Notes under the pieces: model-generated
The model's database searches: none
The model's input: the letters and a program-made list of their open reading frames with translations, nothing else
What the model was told of the DNA's origin: nothing
Assembly: GCA_964578835.1 (NCBI GenBank)
Contig: CAZOEL010000016.1
Span: forward strand, 29,825-93,824
Direction of reading: 5' to 3'
Length of the DNA stretch: 64,000 nucleotides
Source: CAZOEL01 sp964578835
GTDB taxonomy: Bacteria; Desulfobacterota; Syntrophobacteria; Syntrophobacterales; Syntrophobacteraceae
Position numbers and translations under genes: made by a program
Shown: piece by piece, positions 18,280 through 26,346 of the stretch
Layout of the letters: each line of letters opens with the position of its first letter
Numbering within the stretch: position 1 is the stretch's first letter

Positions 18280-19775
18280 TGATGGAAGCGGCTGAATCGG
18301 TTGAAGCGATTCAAAACGATGGGTCATCGTCGCAAGGAGATGATTGGCTGATGCTTTCAGCTCTGAGAAGAAAAGCTTTCAACCTGTACAACCACGCCCC
18401 TTTGCCCGTCAAGAGCGCTATGTCCTTTGTTTGCAGGGCCTTTCCGAGGTCTTTTCTCTATGGCGGGCTTTTCAGGTCGACATTGAAGACGATCAAAGAA
18501 ACCGAGTATCAGAGTCATTCTGATTTGCAGGCTTTCCGCAATGCTCAGCTCTCGGAGATTCTCCTTCACGCCCATCGCTCGGTCCCTTTCTACGGGGACG
18601 ATATGCGCTCGAAGGGAATCACCGAAGAGATGATCCTTCTGGCGCCGGAAGAAGCCTTGAAAGCGATGGGGTTTATCGAGAAATCCACGATCATGGAAAA
18701 GCCCGACCGCTTCATGTCGGGCTCGAGGCTTGTCCCTAAAGACTATTGCTCAACAGGCGGGACATATGGCGAGCCCCTTTACTTCTATATCGACTCGACC
18801 CGCAGCTCCAAGGAATGGGCGTTTTTCGCCGACATGTGGGGGAGGGTGGGATACAATCTCAACTCCAAGCGGGCCACTTTCAGAGGATCGCGCATCCGGG
18901 GAGGGCTTTGGGAAGATGACCTGTTGACGGGTGAGCGCAAGTTTTCGAGCTTCGAGCTAACCGATCAATATCTGGAGGCCATTTGGCCCGCGCTTCTCAA
19001 GCTCGAGCCCGATTTCATCTATGCGTATCCTTCTACTGCCCTCACTCTGTGCCAGTTTGTGGAAAGCTCGGGAAAACGATTCCCTGGTTCTCTGAAAGCC
19101 ATGCTTGTCGGATCGGAAAACATCTACGACGGCCAGAGGGAATACATGGAGCAGGTGAGCGGGAGGAGGGCCTTTTCATGGTATGGTCATTCCGAAAAGC
19201 TCGTCCTGGCGGGTGAATGCGAGAAGTCTACGGCCCTCCATGCGTACCCGCAATATGGTTATGTCGAGTTTATGAACGAAAAGGATGAGCCCGCCCGACC
19301 CGGTGAATTCGCGGAGATAGTTGGAACCGGCTTTTTCAATACGGCGATGCCCTTCATCCGATACCGGACGGGCGACTTCTGCACCTACCTGGGAGAATAC
19401 TGCCCGGAGTGCGGGAGACGCTATCCCGTCTTTGAAAACGTGCGCGGAAGGTGGACTCAGGAGGTGCTCTACGGCGCCAAAGGTAATCAGATCTGCATGA
19501 GCGCCGTCAATGCGCACTCCAACAACTTCACGCGTGTCTTTCGCTACCAGTTTTATCAGGATGAACCCGGCAAAGCGATCCTCAGGATCGTCCCCCGAGA
19601 AGGCTTCTCAGATGCGGATAAAGCCGCCGTAGAGTGGGAATTCAACAGCAAGTTCGGCCCCAACCTGCGGGTTGTCGCCGAGTTGGTGAAGTCGATCCCG
19701 CTGACGTCGAGAGGAAAGTTTAGATTCGTCGACCAACGGATAGAGAAAAAGACGCCAAATTCAGATTATCAATAG
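18276..19775 (+). CDS. CapK-like phenylacetate-CoA ligase family protein
   Basis: The 499-residue ANL-superfamily enzyme has the adenylation loop STGGTYGEPLYF, a central YAYPSTALTL block and PFIRYRTGDF near the C-terminus, where the ribose-binding Asp of the YRTGD motif is conserved. CapK-type members occur in capsule and exopolysaccharide clusters and are thought to activate a carboxylate, perhaps for acyl or amide decoration. The acid is unknown. The start at ATG 18276 is chosen for its ATGA overlap with DUF362; a longer GTG/ATG start at 18243 is possible but overlaps more. A Cys pair (CPECG) follows YRTGDF and may bind metal. Confidence 0.82.
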   Translation: MMMEAAESVEAIQNDGSSSQGDDWLMLSALRRKAFNLYNHAPLPVKSAMSFVCRAFPRSFLYGGLFRSTLKTIKETEYQSHSDLQAFRNAQLSEILLHAHRSVPFYGDDMRSKGITEEMILLAPEEALKAMGFIEKSTIMEKPDRFMSGSRLVPKDYCSTGGTYGEPLYFYIDSTRSSKEWAFFADMWGRVGYNLNSKRATFRGSRIRGGLWEDDLLTGERKFSSFELTDQYLEAIWPALLKLEPDFIYAYPSTALTLCQFVESSGKRFPGSLKAMLVGSENIYDGQREYMEQVSGRRAFSWYGHSEKLVLAGECEKSTALHAYPQYGYVEFMNEKDEPARPGEFAEIVGTGFFNTAMPFIRYRTGDFCTYLGEYCPECGRRYPVFENVRGRWTQEVLYGAKGNQICMSAVNAHSNNFTRVFRYQFYQDEPGKAILRIVPREGFSDADKAAVEWEFNSKFGPNLRVVAELVKSIPLTSRGKFRFVDQRIEKKTPNSDYQ

Positions 19776-20156
19776 CCGATGAGCGCTCCCGCCAATTAAG
19801 CGCCCGGCGTTCCCCGCGCCGTCGCCGAAACCCTTTGTTTCCTTGTCAACAAAACGTGACAAGATTGTCGCCTTCCTGGAACCACCGCCGCTTTTTCCTA
19901 CGTTAGAATAGCTCCAATGTTCGAGACGCTGAGTAGACGTCTCCTCCTTCGGGATCACAAGGAATTTGTAACCGAGTGGGCGGAGCTTTATGGGCGCATC
20001 GGTAAAAGGGGGCAAAGCGGCGTTTATTGCAAGACGAAAGGCGGCCCATCTTGGATTATTACAGAAGGTCCAAATTTCAACCGTTCACAATATTCAACGG
20101 AAAAGCGCTGTCGCTTTCCTTCAACATCCAACCCTCGAAACAGAGCCTGACGCATT
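19776..20156. other. intergenic region with an inverted-repeat operator candidate
   Basis: About 380 bases without a convincing gene split unit 1 into two likely transcripts. CTTGTCA (19842-19848) and TGACAAG (19857-19863) form a perfect 7-bp inverted repeat with an 8-base spacer, a possible regulator site. Small open frames (19917-20150 and a frame ending inside the next gene) have no recognisable features and no good ribosome binding site. Confidence 0.5.
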
Positions 20157-22319
20157 ATGGAGCAGTTGACGCAAAAGCTTAAAAACGGCGCGATGCGCAT
20201 TCTGGAGGTTCCCATTCCTGCTTTGAAGCCAGGCGCAATCCTGGTGCGCAACCACTTTTCCCTCATAAGCGCCGGCACGGATGCAAGCACTGTCAAGGCT
20301 GCGCGAAAAGGATACCTTGGAAAGGCCATGGAGCGGCCCCAGCAGTTCAAACAGGTGCTGGAAACGGTTAGATCGCAGGGGCTGACCCAGGCTTATCGGG
20401 CTGTGATGAAGAAGCTCGACGCCTATTCGTCCCTCGGATATTCGTGCGCTGGAGAAGTGATCGAATGCGCCGAGGACGCGGTCGGGTTCCGCGAAGGAGA
20501 CCTGGTGGCGTGCGGCGGGCTGTCCGCTTGCCATGCCGAAGTGATTTGCGCGCCGGTGAACCTGTGCGTGAAATTGAGCCGTGACGCCGATCTCAAGCAG
20601 GCCGCCTACAATTCCCTGGGGGCTATTGCCCTGCAAGGCGTGCGACAGGCGGGCGTCCAGCTGGGAGAAACCTGCGCCGTCATCGGGCTCGGGCTTCTCG
20701 GGCAGTTGACCGCCTTCCTTTTGAAAGCTTCGGGATCTCGCGTTATCGGGGTGGACATAGATCCCGCCATGGTGGAGGCTGCCGATAAGGTCTTCGACTT
20801 TGCTGCTTTGCGGGACAATCCCGGACTCGAGGAAAAGATTTTCCAATTCACCGGTGGTCTGGGCTGTGACGCTGTCATTATCGCCGCCGCTTCCCAGTCT
20901 CTCGATCCCATCAATTTTGCCGGCGCCATAGCGCGAAAAAGAGGCGTCATCGTCATCGTCGGCGCTGTGCCCACCGGTTTCGACAGAGAACCTCACTTCT
21001 ACAAAAAAGAGCTCCAGGTGAGGATGTCGTGCTCTTATGGGCCCGGTCGCTACGATCACATATACGAAGAGAAAGGCGTAGACTACCCGGCGTCCTACGT
21101 GCGCTGGACGGAAAACCGGAATATGATGGCTTTCCAGAATCTCTTGCAGGAAGGCCGGATGGATATAAGCAGCCTCACAACCCACACCTTTCCGCTTCCG
21201 GAGGCGCCTTCCGCCTATGAAATGCTCCTTGAAAAGAAGGAGCCATACCTTGGGATTCTTATCCGGTATGATGCGGCAAAGCCAGCCGAGCACAAGAGCC
21301 GGAGAGTGCGCGTAGCCGGCGAAATCTCTACGATCGATGCGTCCCGAGTCGGCATTGGCTTCCTAGGCGCGGGATCGTACGCTCAAAGTCATCTGCTGCC
21401 GAATCTTCAAAAAGATGAGAGAGTGGCTCTGAGAGGGGTGATGACCACAAACGGGGCAAATGCGCGCTCTGTCGCAGAGCGCTTCGGTTTTGCCTATTGT
21501 GCGACCGATCCCGCCGACATCTTGGGAGATTCGGACATAGGAGCCGTCTTCATCGCTTCCCGTCACGATTCCCATGCGGAATATGTGAAAGCCTGCCTGG
21601 ACGCGGGGAAGCATGTCTTTGTAGAAAAGCCGCTCTGTCTGACCGAAGAGGAGCTTGACGGCATCCGGGAGCTGTACATGAACAGGCTTTCCGAGGAAGG
21701 GCCTTCGCCGGCTCTCATGGTTGGGTACAACAGGCGCTTTTCTCCCTTTGCCGAGATGATGCGCAAGAAAATCGGACCCGGCCCGATGTCGATGCTCTAC
21801 CGGATCAATGCCGGACGAATCGGCGCGGATTCCTGGATTCAGGACCCGCAATGGGGCGGGGGGCGAATCGTGGGAGAAGTCTGCCATTTCGTCGACTTGC
21901 TGACGTTCATCAGCGGGTCGCTGCCCGAGACGGTCTACGCCGCCGCCATGAGCAGCCCCGAAGGACTCAACGATACGCTCAATATTTCGCTCTCCTATCA
22001 AGACGGCTCCATCGGGAGCATATGCTACTACGCCAACGGAGACAAAGCCCTTCCCAAAGAGAGACTCGAAGTCTTTGCGGCGGGCTGTGCGGCTGTCGTG
22101 GAAGACTTCAAAAAGCTCTCGTTTTATGCGGGCGGAAAGAAGAAGACCGTGGATCTCATGAATCAGGACAAGGGCCAGAAGAGCGAGGTCAAGCTCTTCA
22201 TAGATATGATTGCGGGCGACAGAAGCGATATCATTTCCTTCGATGAGATTTACAGCGCCACTCTCACGACTCTCAGGGTATTGAATTCACTTCGGCTGAG
22301 AGCGGCAGTGAACCTCTGA
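20157..22319 (+). CDS. bi-domain oxidoreductase (zinc-type alcohol dehydrogenase + Gfo/Idh/MocA)
   Basis: This 720-residue fusion has two dehydrogenase modules. Residues about 1-375 form a medium-chain, GroES-like dehydrogenase with SLISAGTDAS, a Rossmann motif VIGLGLLGQ near 180, and few of the usual zinc-binding residues. Residues about 395-720 form a Gfo/Idh/MocA module with IGFLGAGSYAQ and the EKPLC motif. Such fusions are recurrent in exopolysaccharide clusters, where they probably oxidise or epimerise a nucleotide-linked sugar or prepare a modified sugar. The exact substrate is unknown. It is followed 15 bp later by the exosortase gene. Confidence 0.85.
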   Translation: MEQLTQKLKNGAMRILEVPIPALKPGAILVRNHFSLISAGTDASTVKAARKGYLGKAMERPQQFKQVLETVRSQGLTQAYRAVMKKLDAYSSLGYSCAGEVIECAEDAVGFREGDLVACGGLSACHAEVICAPVNLCVKLSRDADLKQAAYNSLGAIALQGVRQAGVQLGETCAVIGLGLLGQLTAFLLKASGSRVIGVDIDPAMVEAADKVFDFAALRDNPGLEEKIFQFTGGLGCDAVIIAAASQSLDPINFAGAIARKRGVIVIVGAVPTGFDREPHFYKKELQVRMSCSYGPGRYDHIYEEKGVDYPASYVRWTENRNMMAFQNLLQEGRMDISSLTTHTFPLPEAPSAYEMLLEKKEPYLGILIRYDAAKPAEHKSRRVRVAGEISTIDASRVGIGFLGAGSYAQSHLLPNLQKDERVALRGVMTTNGANARSVAERFGFAYCATDPADILGDSDIGAVFIASRHDSHAEYVKACLDAGKHVFVEKPLCLTEEELDGIRELYMNRLSEEGPSPALMVGYNRRFSPFAEMMRKKIGPGPMSMLYRINAGRIGADSWIQDPQWGGGRIVGEVCHFVDLLTFISGSLPETVYAAAMSSPEGLNDTLNISLSYQDGSIGSICYYANGDKALPKERLEVFAAGCAAVVEDFKKLSFYAGGKKKTVDLMNQDKGQKSEVKLFIDMIAGDRSDIISFDEIYSATLTTLRVLNSLRLRAAVNL

Positions 22320-22334
22320 AAGGCTTGTGCACCT

Positions 22335-23954
22335 ATGCGCTCCTCAACCAGCAAAACCATGTCGCAGACGGATGTGCGCCCGATGGCGTCCTCCTTTCCC
22401 AGGGCTCTCGCAGTCAGCCTTTCTTTATATGCGGTTTTTTCCGTTGCGATTTATTACAACGCGCTGAAGTGGCTGATCGAATTCGACTGGCCAAGGCCTG
22501 ACTATTCGCATTGCTATCTTGTTCCGCTTGCCTCTCTCTACCTGATTTGGGAGAAGAAGGCGGAGCTCCTCGCCACTCCCTCCAGGCCCACCTGGGCGGG
22601 GCTCGTTCCGGTCGGCTTCGCGATCGTGAGCTATTGGCTCGGGGAGCTCGCGGGAGAGTTTTTTGCGATGTACCTTTCTTTGTGGCTTCTCATCGTAGGG
22701 CTCTGCTGGATTCATCTGGGATGGAAAAAGCTTCGCATCATCGGCTTCCAGCTGATGCTTCTGATCGCGATGTTTCCTCTGCCCCATTTCGTGAATAACA
22801 AGATCACCTTGCAGCTGAAGCTCATCTCCTCGCAAGTTGGCGTATTTCTTCTCCAACTCTGGGGCATGACGGCCTACCGGGAGGGAAACGTCATCGACAT
22901 CGGCTTCACTCAACTCCAGGTGGTCGATGCCTGCAGCGGCCTGCGCTACCTCTTTCCCCTCATGGTGCTTGGACTCATCCTCGCCTATTGGCTCAAAGAC
23001 GCCTTATGGAAGCGCGCTGCGCTCTTTCTCACAACCGTGCCGGTGGCGGTCCTCGTCAATGCGGTTCGGATCGCGGCTACCGGGATTCTCTACCCCATCT
23101 GGGGAGCGGAAGTCGCCGAAGGGTTCTTCCATGACTTCTCCGGCTGGCTGATTTTCATGCTCACTCTCATGGCGCTCTGGCTGGAGATGCTCGTGCTGAA
23201 GAGGCTGCCTCCAAGAGCAGCGCGGGCTTCGGCCGCATCCTCGCTCCAGAGCCCTGAAGAGTCGAGCGAAGGCGTCGATGCTTCCCCGGAGCGCGCAAAA
23301 ACCTACAAATGGATGCTTCATCCCGCCTCATGCGCAGCCATTGTGTTGCTGGGGGCTACGCTCGCTTTCTCTCAGGGAATCGATTTTCATGAGAAGACGC
23401 CGGTTGCAAAGCCCTTGAGCCGGTTTCCTCTGCAGGTTGGGGAGTGGTCGGGCGCGCCACGCCAAATGGAGCTTGAAATCATTAAAGAGCTGGATCTCAG
23501 CGATTATCTCCTCATCGACTACTCCAATGCCGGCGCAAAGACGGTGAATTTTTACACCGCCTATTATGAAAGTCAGCGCAAAGGCGAGTCCATCCATTCC
23601 CCCTCCACCTGTCTGCCCGGAAGCGGCTGGAACTTCAACGAATCCGGGTATGTCGACGTGCCCCTTTCCGGTTCCGAATCGATCCGGGTCAACCGGGCCT
23701 TCATGCAGAAGGATCGCGAAAAGAATCTCGTCTATTACTGGTTCCCCGCGCGCGGCCGCATCCTGACGGATGTCTACCAGATGAAGCTCTATACTTTCTG
23801 GGACGCCCTGACAAGGCAGCGCACCGATGGCGCTCTGGTGCGCATGCTGACGCCCGTCTATGATGGGGAGGAGCCTCAGCAGGCGGATGCAAGGCTCCAA
23901 TCCTTCGCGCAGAAAGCCATCCCGGCGCTGAGTGAATATTTGCCGGGCAAATGA
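22335..23954 (+). CDS. xrtD: exosortase XrtD-type fused to EpsI domain (catalytically intact)
   Basis: The 539-residue protein has an N-terminal exosortase domain (about 25-300, roughly eight membrane helices). It keeps the complete catalytic set: Cys200 in VDACSGLRYL, Arg245 in NAVRIAATG and His266 in FFHDFSG. The C-terminal EpsI-like domain (about 340-539) contains KGESIHSPSTCLPGSGW and the closing RTDGALVR-TPVYD block. This fusion is the layout of XrtD exosortases, whose substrates carry VPLPA-CTERM tails. That matches the sorted protein at 6178-6759. It acts in the inner membrane, cutting the tail and probably passing the substrate to a polymer or lipid. It overlaps the next gene by ATGA at 23951-23954. 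Confidence 0.92.
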   Translation: MRSSTSKTMSQTDVRPMASSFPRALAVSLSLYAVFSVAIYYNALKWLIEFDWPRPDYSHCYLVPLASLYLIWEKKAELLATPSRPTWAGLVPVGFAIVSYWLGELAGEFFAMYLSLWLLIVGLCWIHLGWKKLRIIGFQLMLLIAMFPLPHFVNNKITLQLKLISSQVGVFLLQLWGMTAYREGNVIDIGFTQLQVVDACSGLRYLFPLMVLGLILAYWLKDALWKRAALFLTTVPVAVLVNAVRIAATGILYPIWGAEVAEGFFHDFSGWLIFMLTLMALWLEMLVLKRLPPRAARASAASSLQSPEESSEGVDASPERAKTYKWMLHPASCAAIVLLGATLAFSQGIDFHEKTPVAKPLSRFPLQVGEWSGAPRQMELEIIKELDLSDYLLIDYSNAGAKTVNFYTAYYESQRKGESIHSPSTCLPGSGWNFNESGYVDVPLSGSESIRVNRAFMQKDREKNLVYYWFPARGRILTDVYQMKLYTFWDALTRQRTDGALVRMLTPVYDGEEPQQADARLQSFAQKAIPALSEYLPGK

Positions 23955-25621
23955 AGCTCTGGATTTTCATTCCAAATATGGCCAGCCTTTCGACACTTCT
24001 TCTTTCCGTATTCATCACTGTGGCGCTTGTTCCGATTTGCAGCCGGCTGGCCTTTGTTATCCACGCCGTGGACCTTCCCGATGCGAGAAAAGTCCACGCA
24101 AGGCCCACGCCTCGCAGCGGCGGAATGGCCATGGCGCTCGGGGCTGTTGTCCCCATGCTCATATGGGCCCCACGCGATCAATTCTCGATGGCCTTTCTTG
24201 CATCCATGGGGCTCATCGTCTTCTTCGGCATTCTCGACGATATCCGCAATCTTCCCTATCAAGTGAAATTCGGGGCTCAGATCGCAGCCGCTGCGATAAT
24301 CGTCTTTCCGGGAGAAATCAGAATTGAAAGCCTTGGCGCGCTTCTTCCCGTTGGAATTGACCTTCCCGAATGGATCTCCGTCATATTGACGATGCTTGCG
24401 ATCGTTGGCGTGACCAACGCGATCAACCTTTCGGATGGTCTCGATGGGCTTGCGGGGGGAATCGCCATCCTCTGCTTCATCTGCATCGCCTTTATTGCTT
24501 ACGAAGCCAAAGATCCCGCGACTTTTCCACTTTCCATGGCCATCATCGGCGCCGTCTTCGGGTTCTTGCGCTTCAACACCCATCCGGCCAATCTCTTCAT
24601 GGGAGACTCCGGAAGCCAATTGCTCGGATTTGCGGCTATCACGCTTTCTTTGCGGGTCAGTCAGACCCATGCCGGCATCAGTCCGCTCATGCCGCTGATT
24701 CTGCTCGGTTTTCCCATTCTGGATACGTTGGCCGTGATGATCGAGCGGATCGCCAGGGGCAAATCCCCGTTCAGGCCCGATAAGAACCACTTTCATCACA
24801 AGCTCATGCGCCTTGGCCTGATGCACTCGGAAGCGGTCATAGTCATCTATATCCTGCAGGCGTCACTGGTAACGAGCGCTTTTCTGCTCCGCTTCAGCTC
24901 TGAATGGATTCTGCTCTTCTTGTATCTGGTCTTTTCTTCTCTCATGCCGGCGGGATTGCATCTTGCCGAGAAAGGCGGCTGGCGCTGGCAAAGGTATGAT
25001 TTCATAGATATCGTGATCAAAGGGAAGCTTCGAAGGATGAGGGATAATGCTCTCATCATCAGAGCGTCCTTTCGAATAGTCGAATCGGGGTTTCCGGCTC
25101 TGCTTCTGATGACCTGGATAATTCCCGGCGAGGCGCCGTTCTACATAGGTCTTTTCGCTTCCGCTTTTGCGGCGCTCATCGCCGTGGTGTGGATAGCAAA
25201 AGAGGAATGGCTGGGGAGCGTTCTCAGGCTGAGCATCTATCTTTCGATCCCCTACGGCGTCTACCTTGGCGAGGTCAATCCTTCGAGCCTGTTGCCCTAT
25301 GCCGCGCTCGACACCTACAACATTGCTTTCAGCGCCTTTGTCCTGTTCGTCATGTTGACGCTTCGATTCACACGCCGACAGAGGGGATTCAAGACCACTC
25401 CAATGGATTTTCTCACCATATTCGTTGCGGTGATCGTCCCGAACCTTCCCGACGCCCAGCTCCAGCAGTTCCAACTTGGGTTCCTCGCAACGAAGATCAT
25501 TGTCTTCTTCTTCGGCTGCGAAGTGCTCATGGGAGAGCTCCGCGGGGAGTACCGAAACCTTGGGTGCGCTGTTCTTGGAATTCTTGGAGTAGTCTCGATC
25601 AGAGGGCTTCTGGGCTGGTAG
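23951..25621 (+). CDS. WecA/MraY-family glycosyl-1-phosphate transferase with extended C-terminus
   Basis: This 556-residue polytopic membrane enzyme of the polyprenyl-phosphate HexNAc-1-phosphate transferase family keeps the family motifs: DLPDARKVHARPTPRSGG, FFGILDD, NLSDGLDGLAGG and NLFMGDSGS, followed by KNHFHHKLMRLG (HHxH-like loop). It would start repeat-unit synthesis on undecaprenyl phosphate. Typical members are about 350 residues. Here an additional membrane-rich segment of roughly 180 residues follows from about residue 375, with no recognised domain. The ATGA overlap with xrtD shows that exosortase and initiating transferase are co-translated. Confidence 0.88.
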   Translation: MKLWIFIPNMASLSTLLLSVFITVALVPICSRLAFVIHAVDLPDARKVHARPTPRSGGMAMALGAVVPMLIWAPRDQFSMAFLASMGLIVFFGILDDIRNLPYQVKFGAQIAAAAIIVFPGEIRIESLGALLPVGIDLPEWISVILTMLAIVGVTNAINLSDGLDGLAGGIAILCFICIAFIAYEAKDPATFPLSMAIIGAVFGFLRFNTHPANLFMGDSGSQLLGFAAITLSLRVSQTHAGISPLMPLILLGFPILDTLAVMIERIARGKSPFRPDKNHFHHKLMRLGLMHSEAVIVIYILQASLVTSAFLLRFSSEWILLFLYLVFSSLMPAGLHLAEKGGWRWQRYDFIDIVIKGKLRRMRDNALIIRASFRIVESGFPALLLMTWIIPGEAPFYIGLFASAFAALIAVVWIAKEEWLGSVLRLSIYLSIPYGVYLGEVNPSSLLPYAALDTYNIAFSAFVLFVMLTLRFTRRQRGFKTTPMDFLTIFVAVIVPNLPDAQLQQFQLGFLATKIIVFFFGCEVLMGELRGEYRNLGCAVLGILGVVSIRGLLGW

Positions 25622-25674
25622 AGGCGCCTTCGGGTCTATGGCTGAATAGTATTAGTATTTTGGGGAGAACTTGG

Positions 25675-26244
25675 ATGGATAGAATGAAAAGCAAAGAGCT
25701 TCTGGGCGTGATTCTGTTTTCGATTATAACAACTGCATTTGCACTCAGGTGCTGGGCGGATGACTATGTCATAGCTCCCCCGGATGTTCTTGAAATTTCG
25801 ATTTGGGGAGAGGAAGAGCTCCAACGGGGTCAGCTGGTGGTTCGAACGGACGGGAAAATCTCCTTTCCGCTCGTGGGCGACCTGTTGGTGGCGGGCAAGA
25901 CGACGGCGCAAGTGAAAGAAGAGCTCGAAGCCGCCATTCAGCAATATATTCCCGCGGCCAATGCTTCCGTTATAGTCGCCCAGATGGGAAGCATGCAATT
26001 CTATGTTCTGGGCAAAGTGGCAAGGCCCGGAATGTTCAACATTGGAACGGAGCTCAACGTGCTCCAGGCGCTATCCATGGCCGGAGGGCTGGCTACCTTC
26101 GCGAAGGAAAGCGATATCGTCATTATCAGAAAGCGCGGGAACGAAACCGTCCAATTGCCTTTCAACTACGAACAGGTGAAGAAGGGAAAGAACCTCGAAC
26201 AGAATATCACCCTTCAGCGTGGAGACGTGGTGCTGGCGCCTTGA
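25675..26244 (+). CDS. Wza-type polysaccharide export protein
   Basis: The 189-residue protein starts at ATG 25675 behind GGGGAGA at 25662-25668 and has a Sec signal peptide (about 1-29). A Poly_export domain follows with YVIAPPDVLEISIWGE and VRTDGKISFPLVGDL, then a SLBB-type beta-grasp domain with YVLGKVARPGMF and LQALSMAGG. It would form the outer-membrane or periplasmic exit of the polymer. The signal ends ALRC, not a proper lipobox (Arg before Cys), so it is probably not a lipoprotein, unlike many Wza homologues. It is short, lacking a C-terminal outer-membrane helix, and may rely on the beta-barrel encoded at 4413-5648. Confidence 0.88.
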   Translation: MDRMKSKELLGVILFSIITTAFALRCWADDYVIAPPDVLEISIWGEEELQRGQLVVRTDGKISFPLVGDLLVAGKTTAQVKEELEAAIQQYIPAANASVIVAQMGSMQFYVLGKVARPGMFNIGTELNVLQALSMAGGLATFAKESDIVIIRKRGNETVQLPFNYEQVKKGKNLEQNITLQRGDVVLAP

Positions 26245-26346
26245 TTTTCTGGATGCCTTACTGCCGCCCCTTCTGGGCTTAGCAGCGATCCCTTTATTCC
26301 TTTCTGTCAATGCGCCCACTCAATAGTATTCTGTAAGGAGAACGTT

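Noticed and set aside
19917..20150. Small open frame before the bi-domain oxidoreductase
   Set aside because: It has no clear ribosome binding site and no recognisable sequence features.
20121..21293. Long minus-strand frame opposite the bi-domain oxidoreductase
   Set aside because: It is antisense to well-defined dehydrogenase motifs; codon bias on the plus strand explains the openness.
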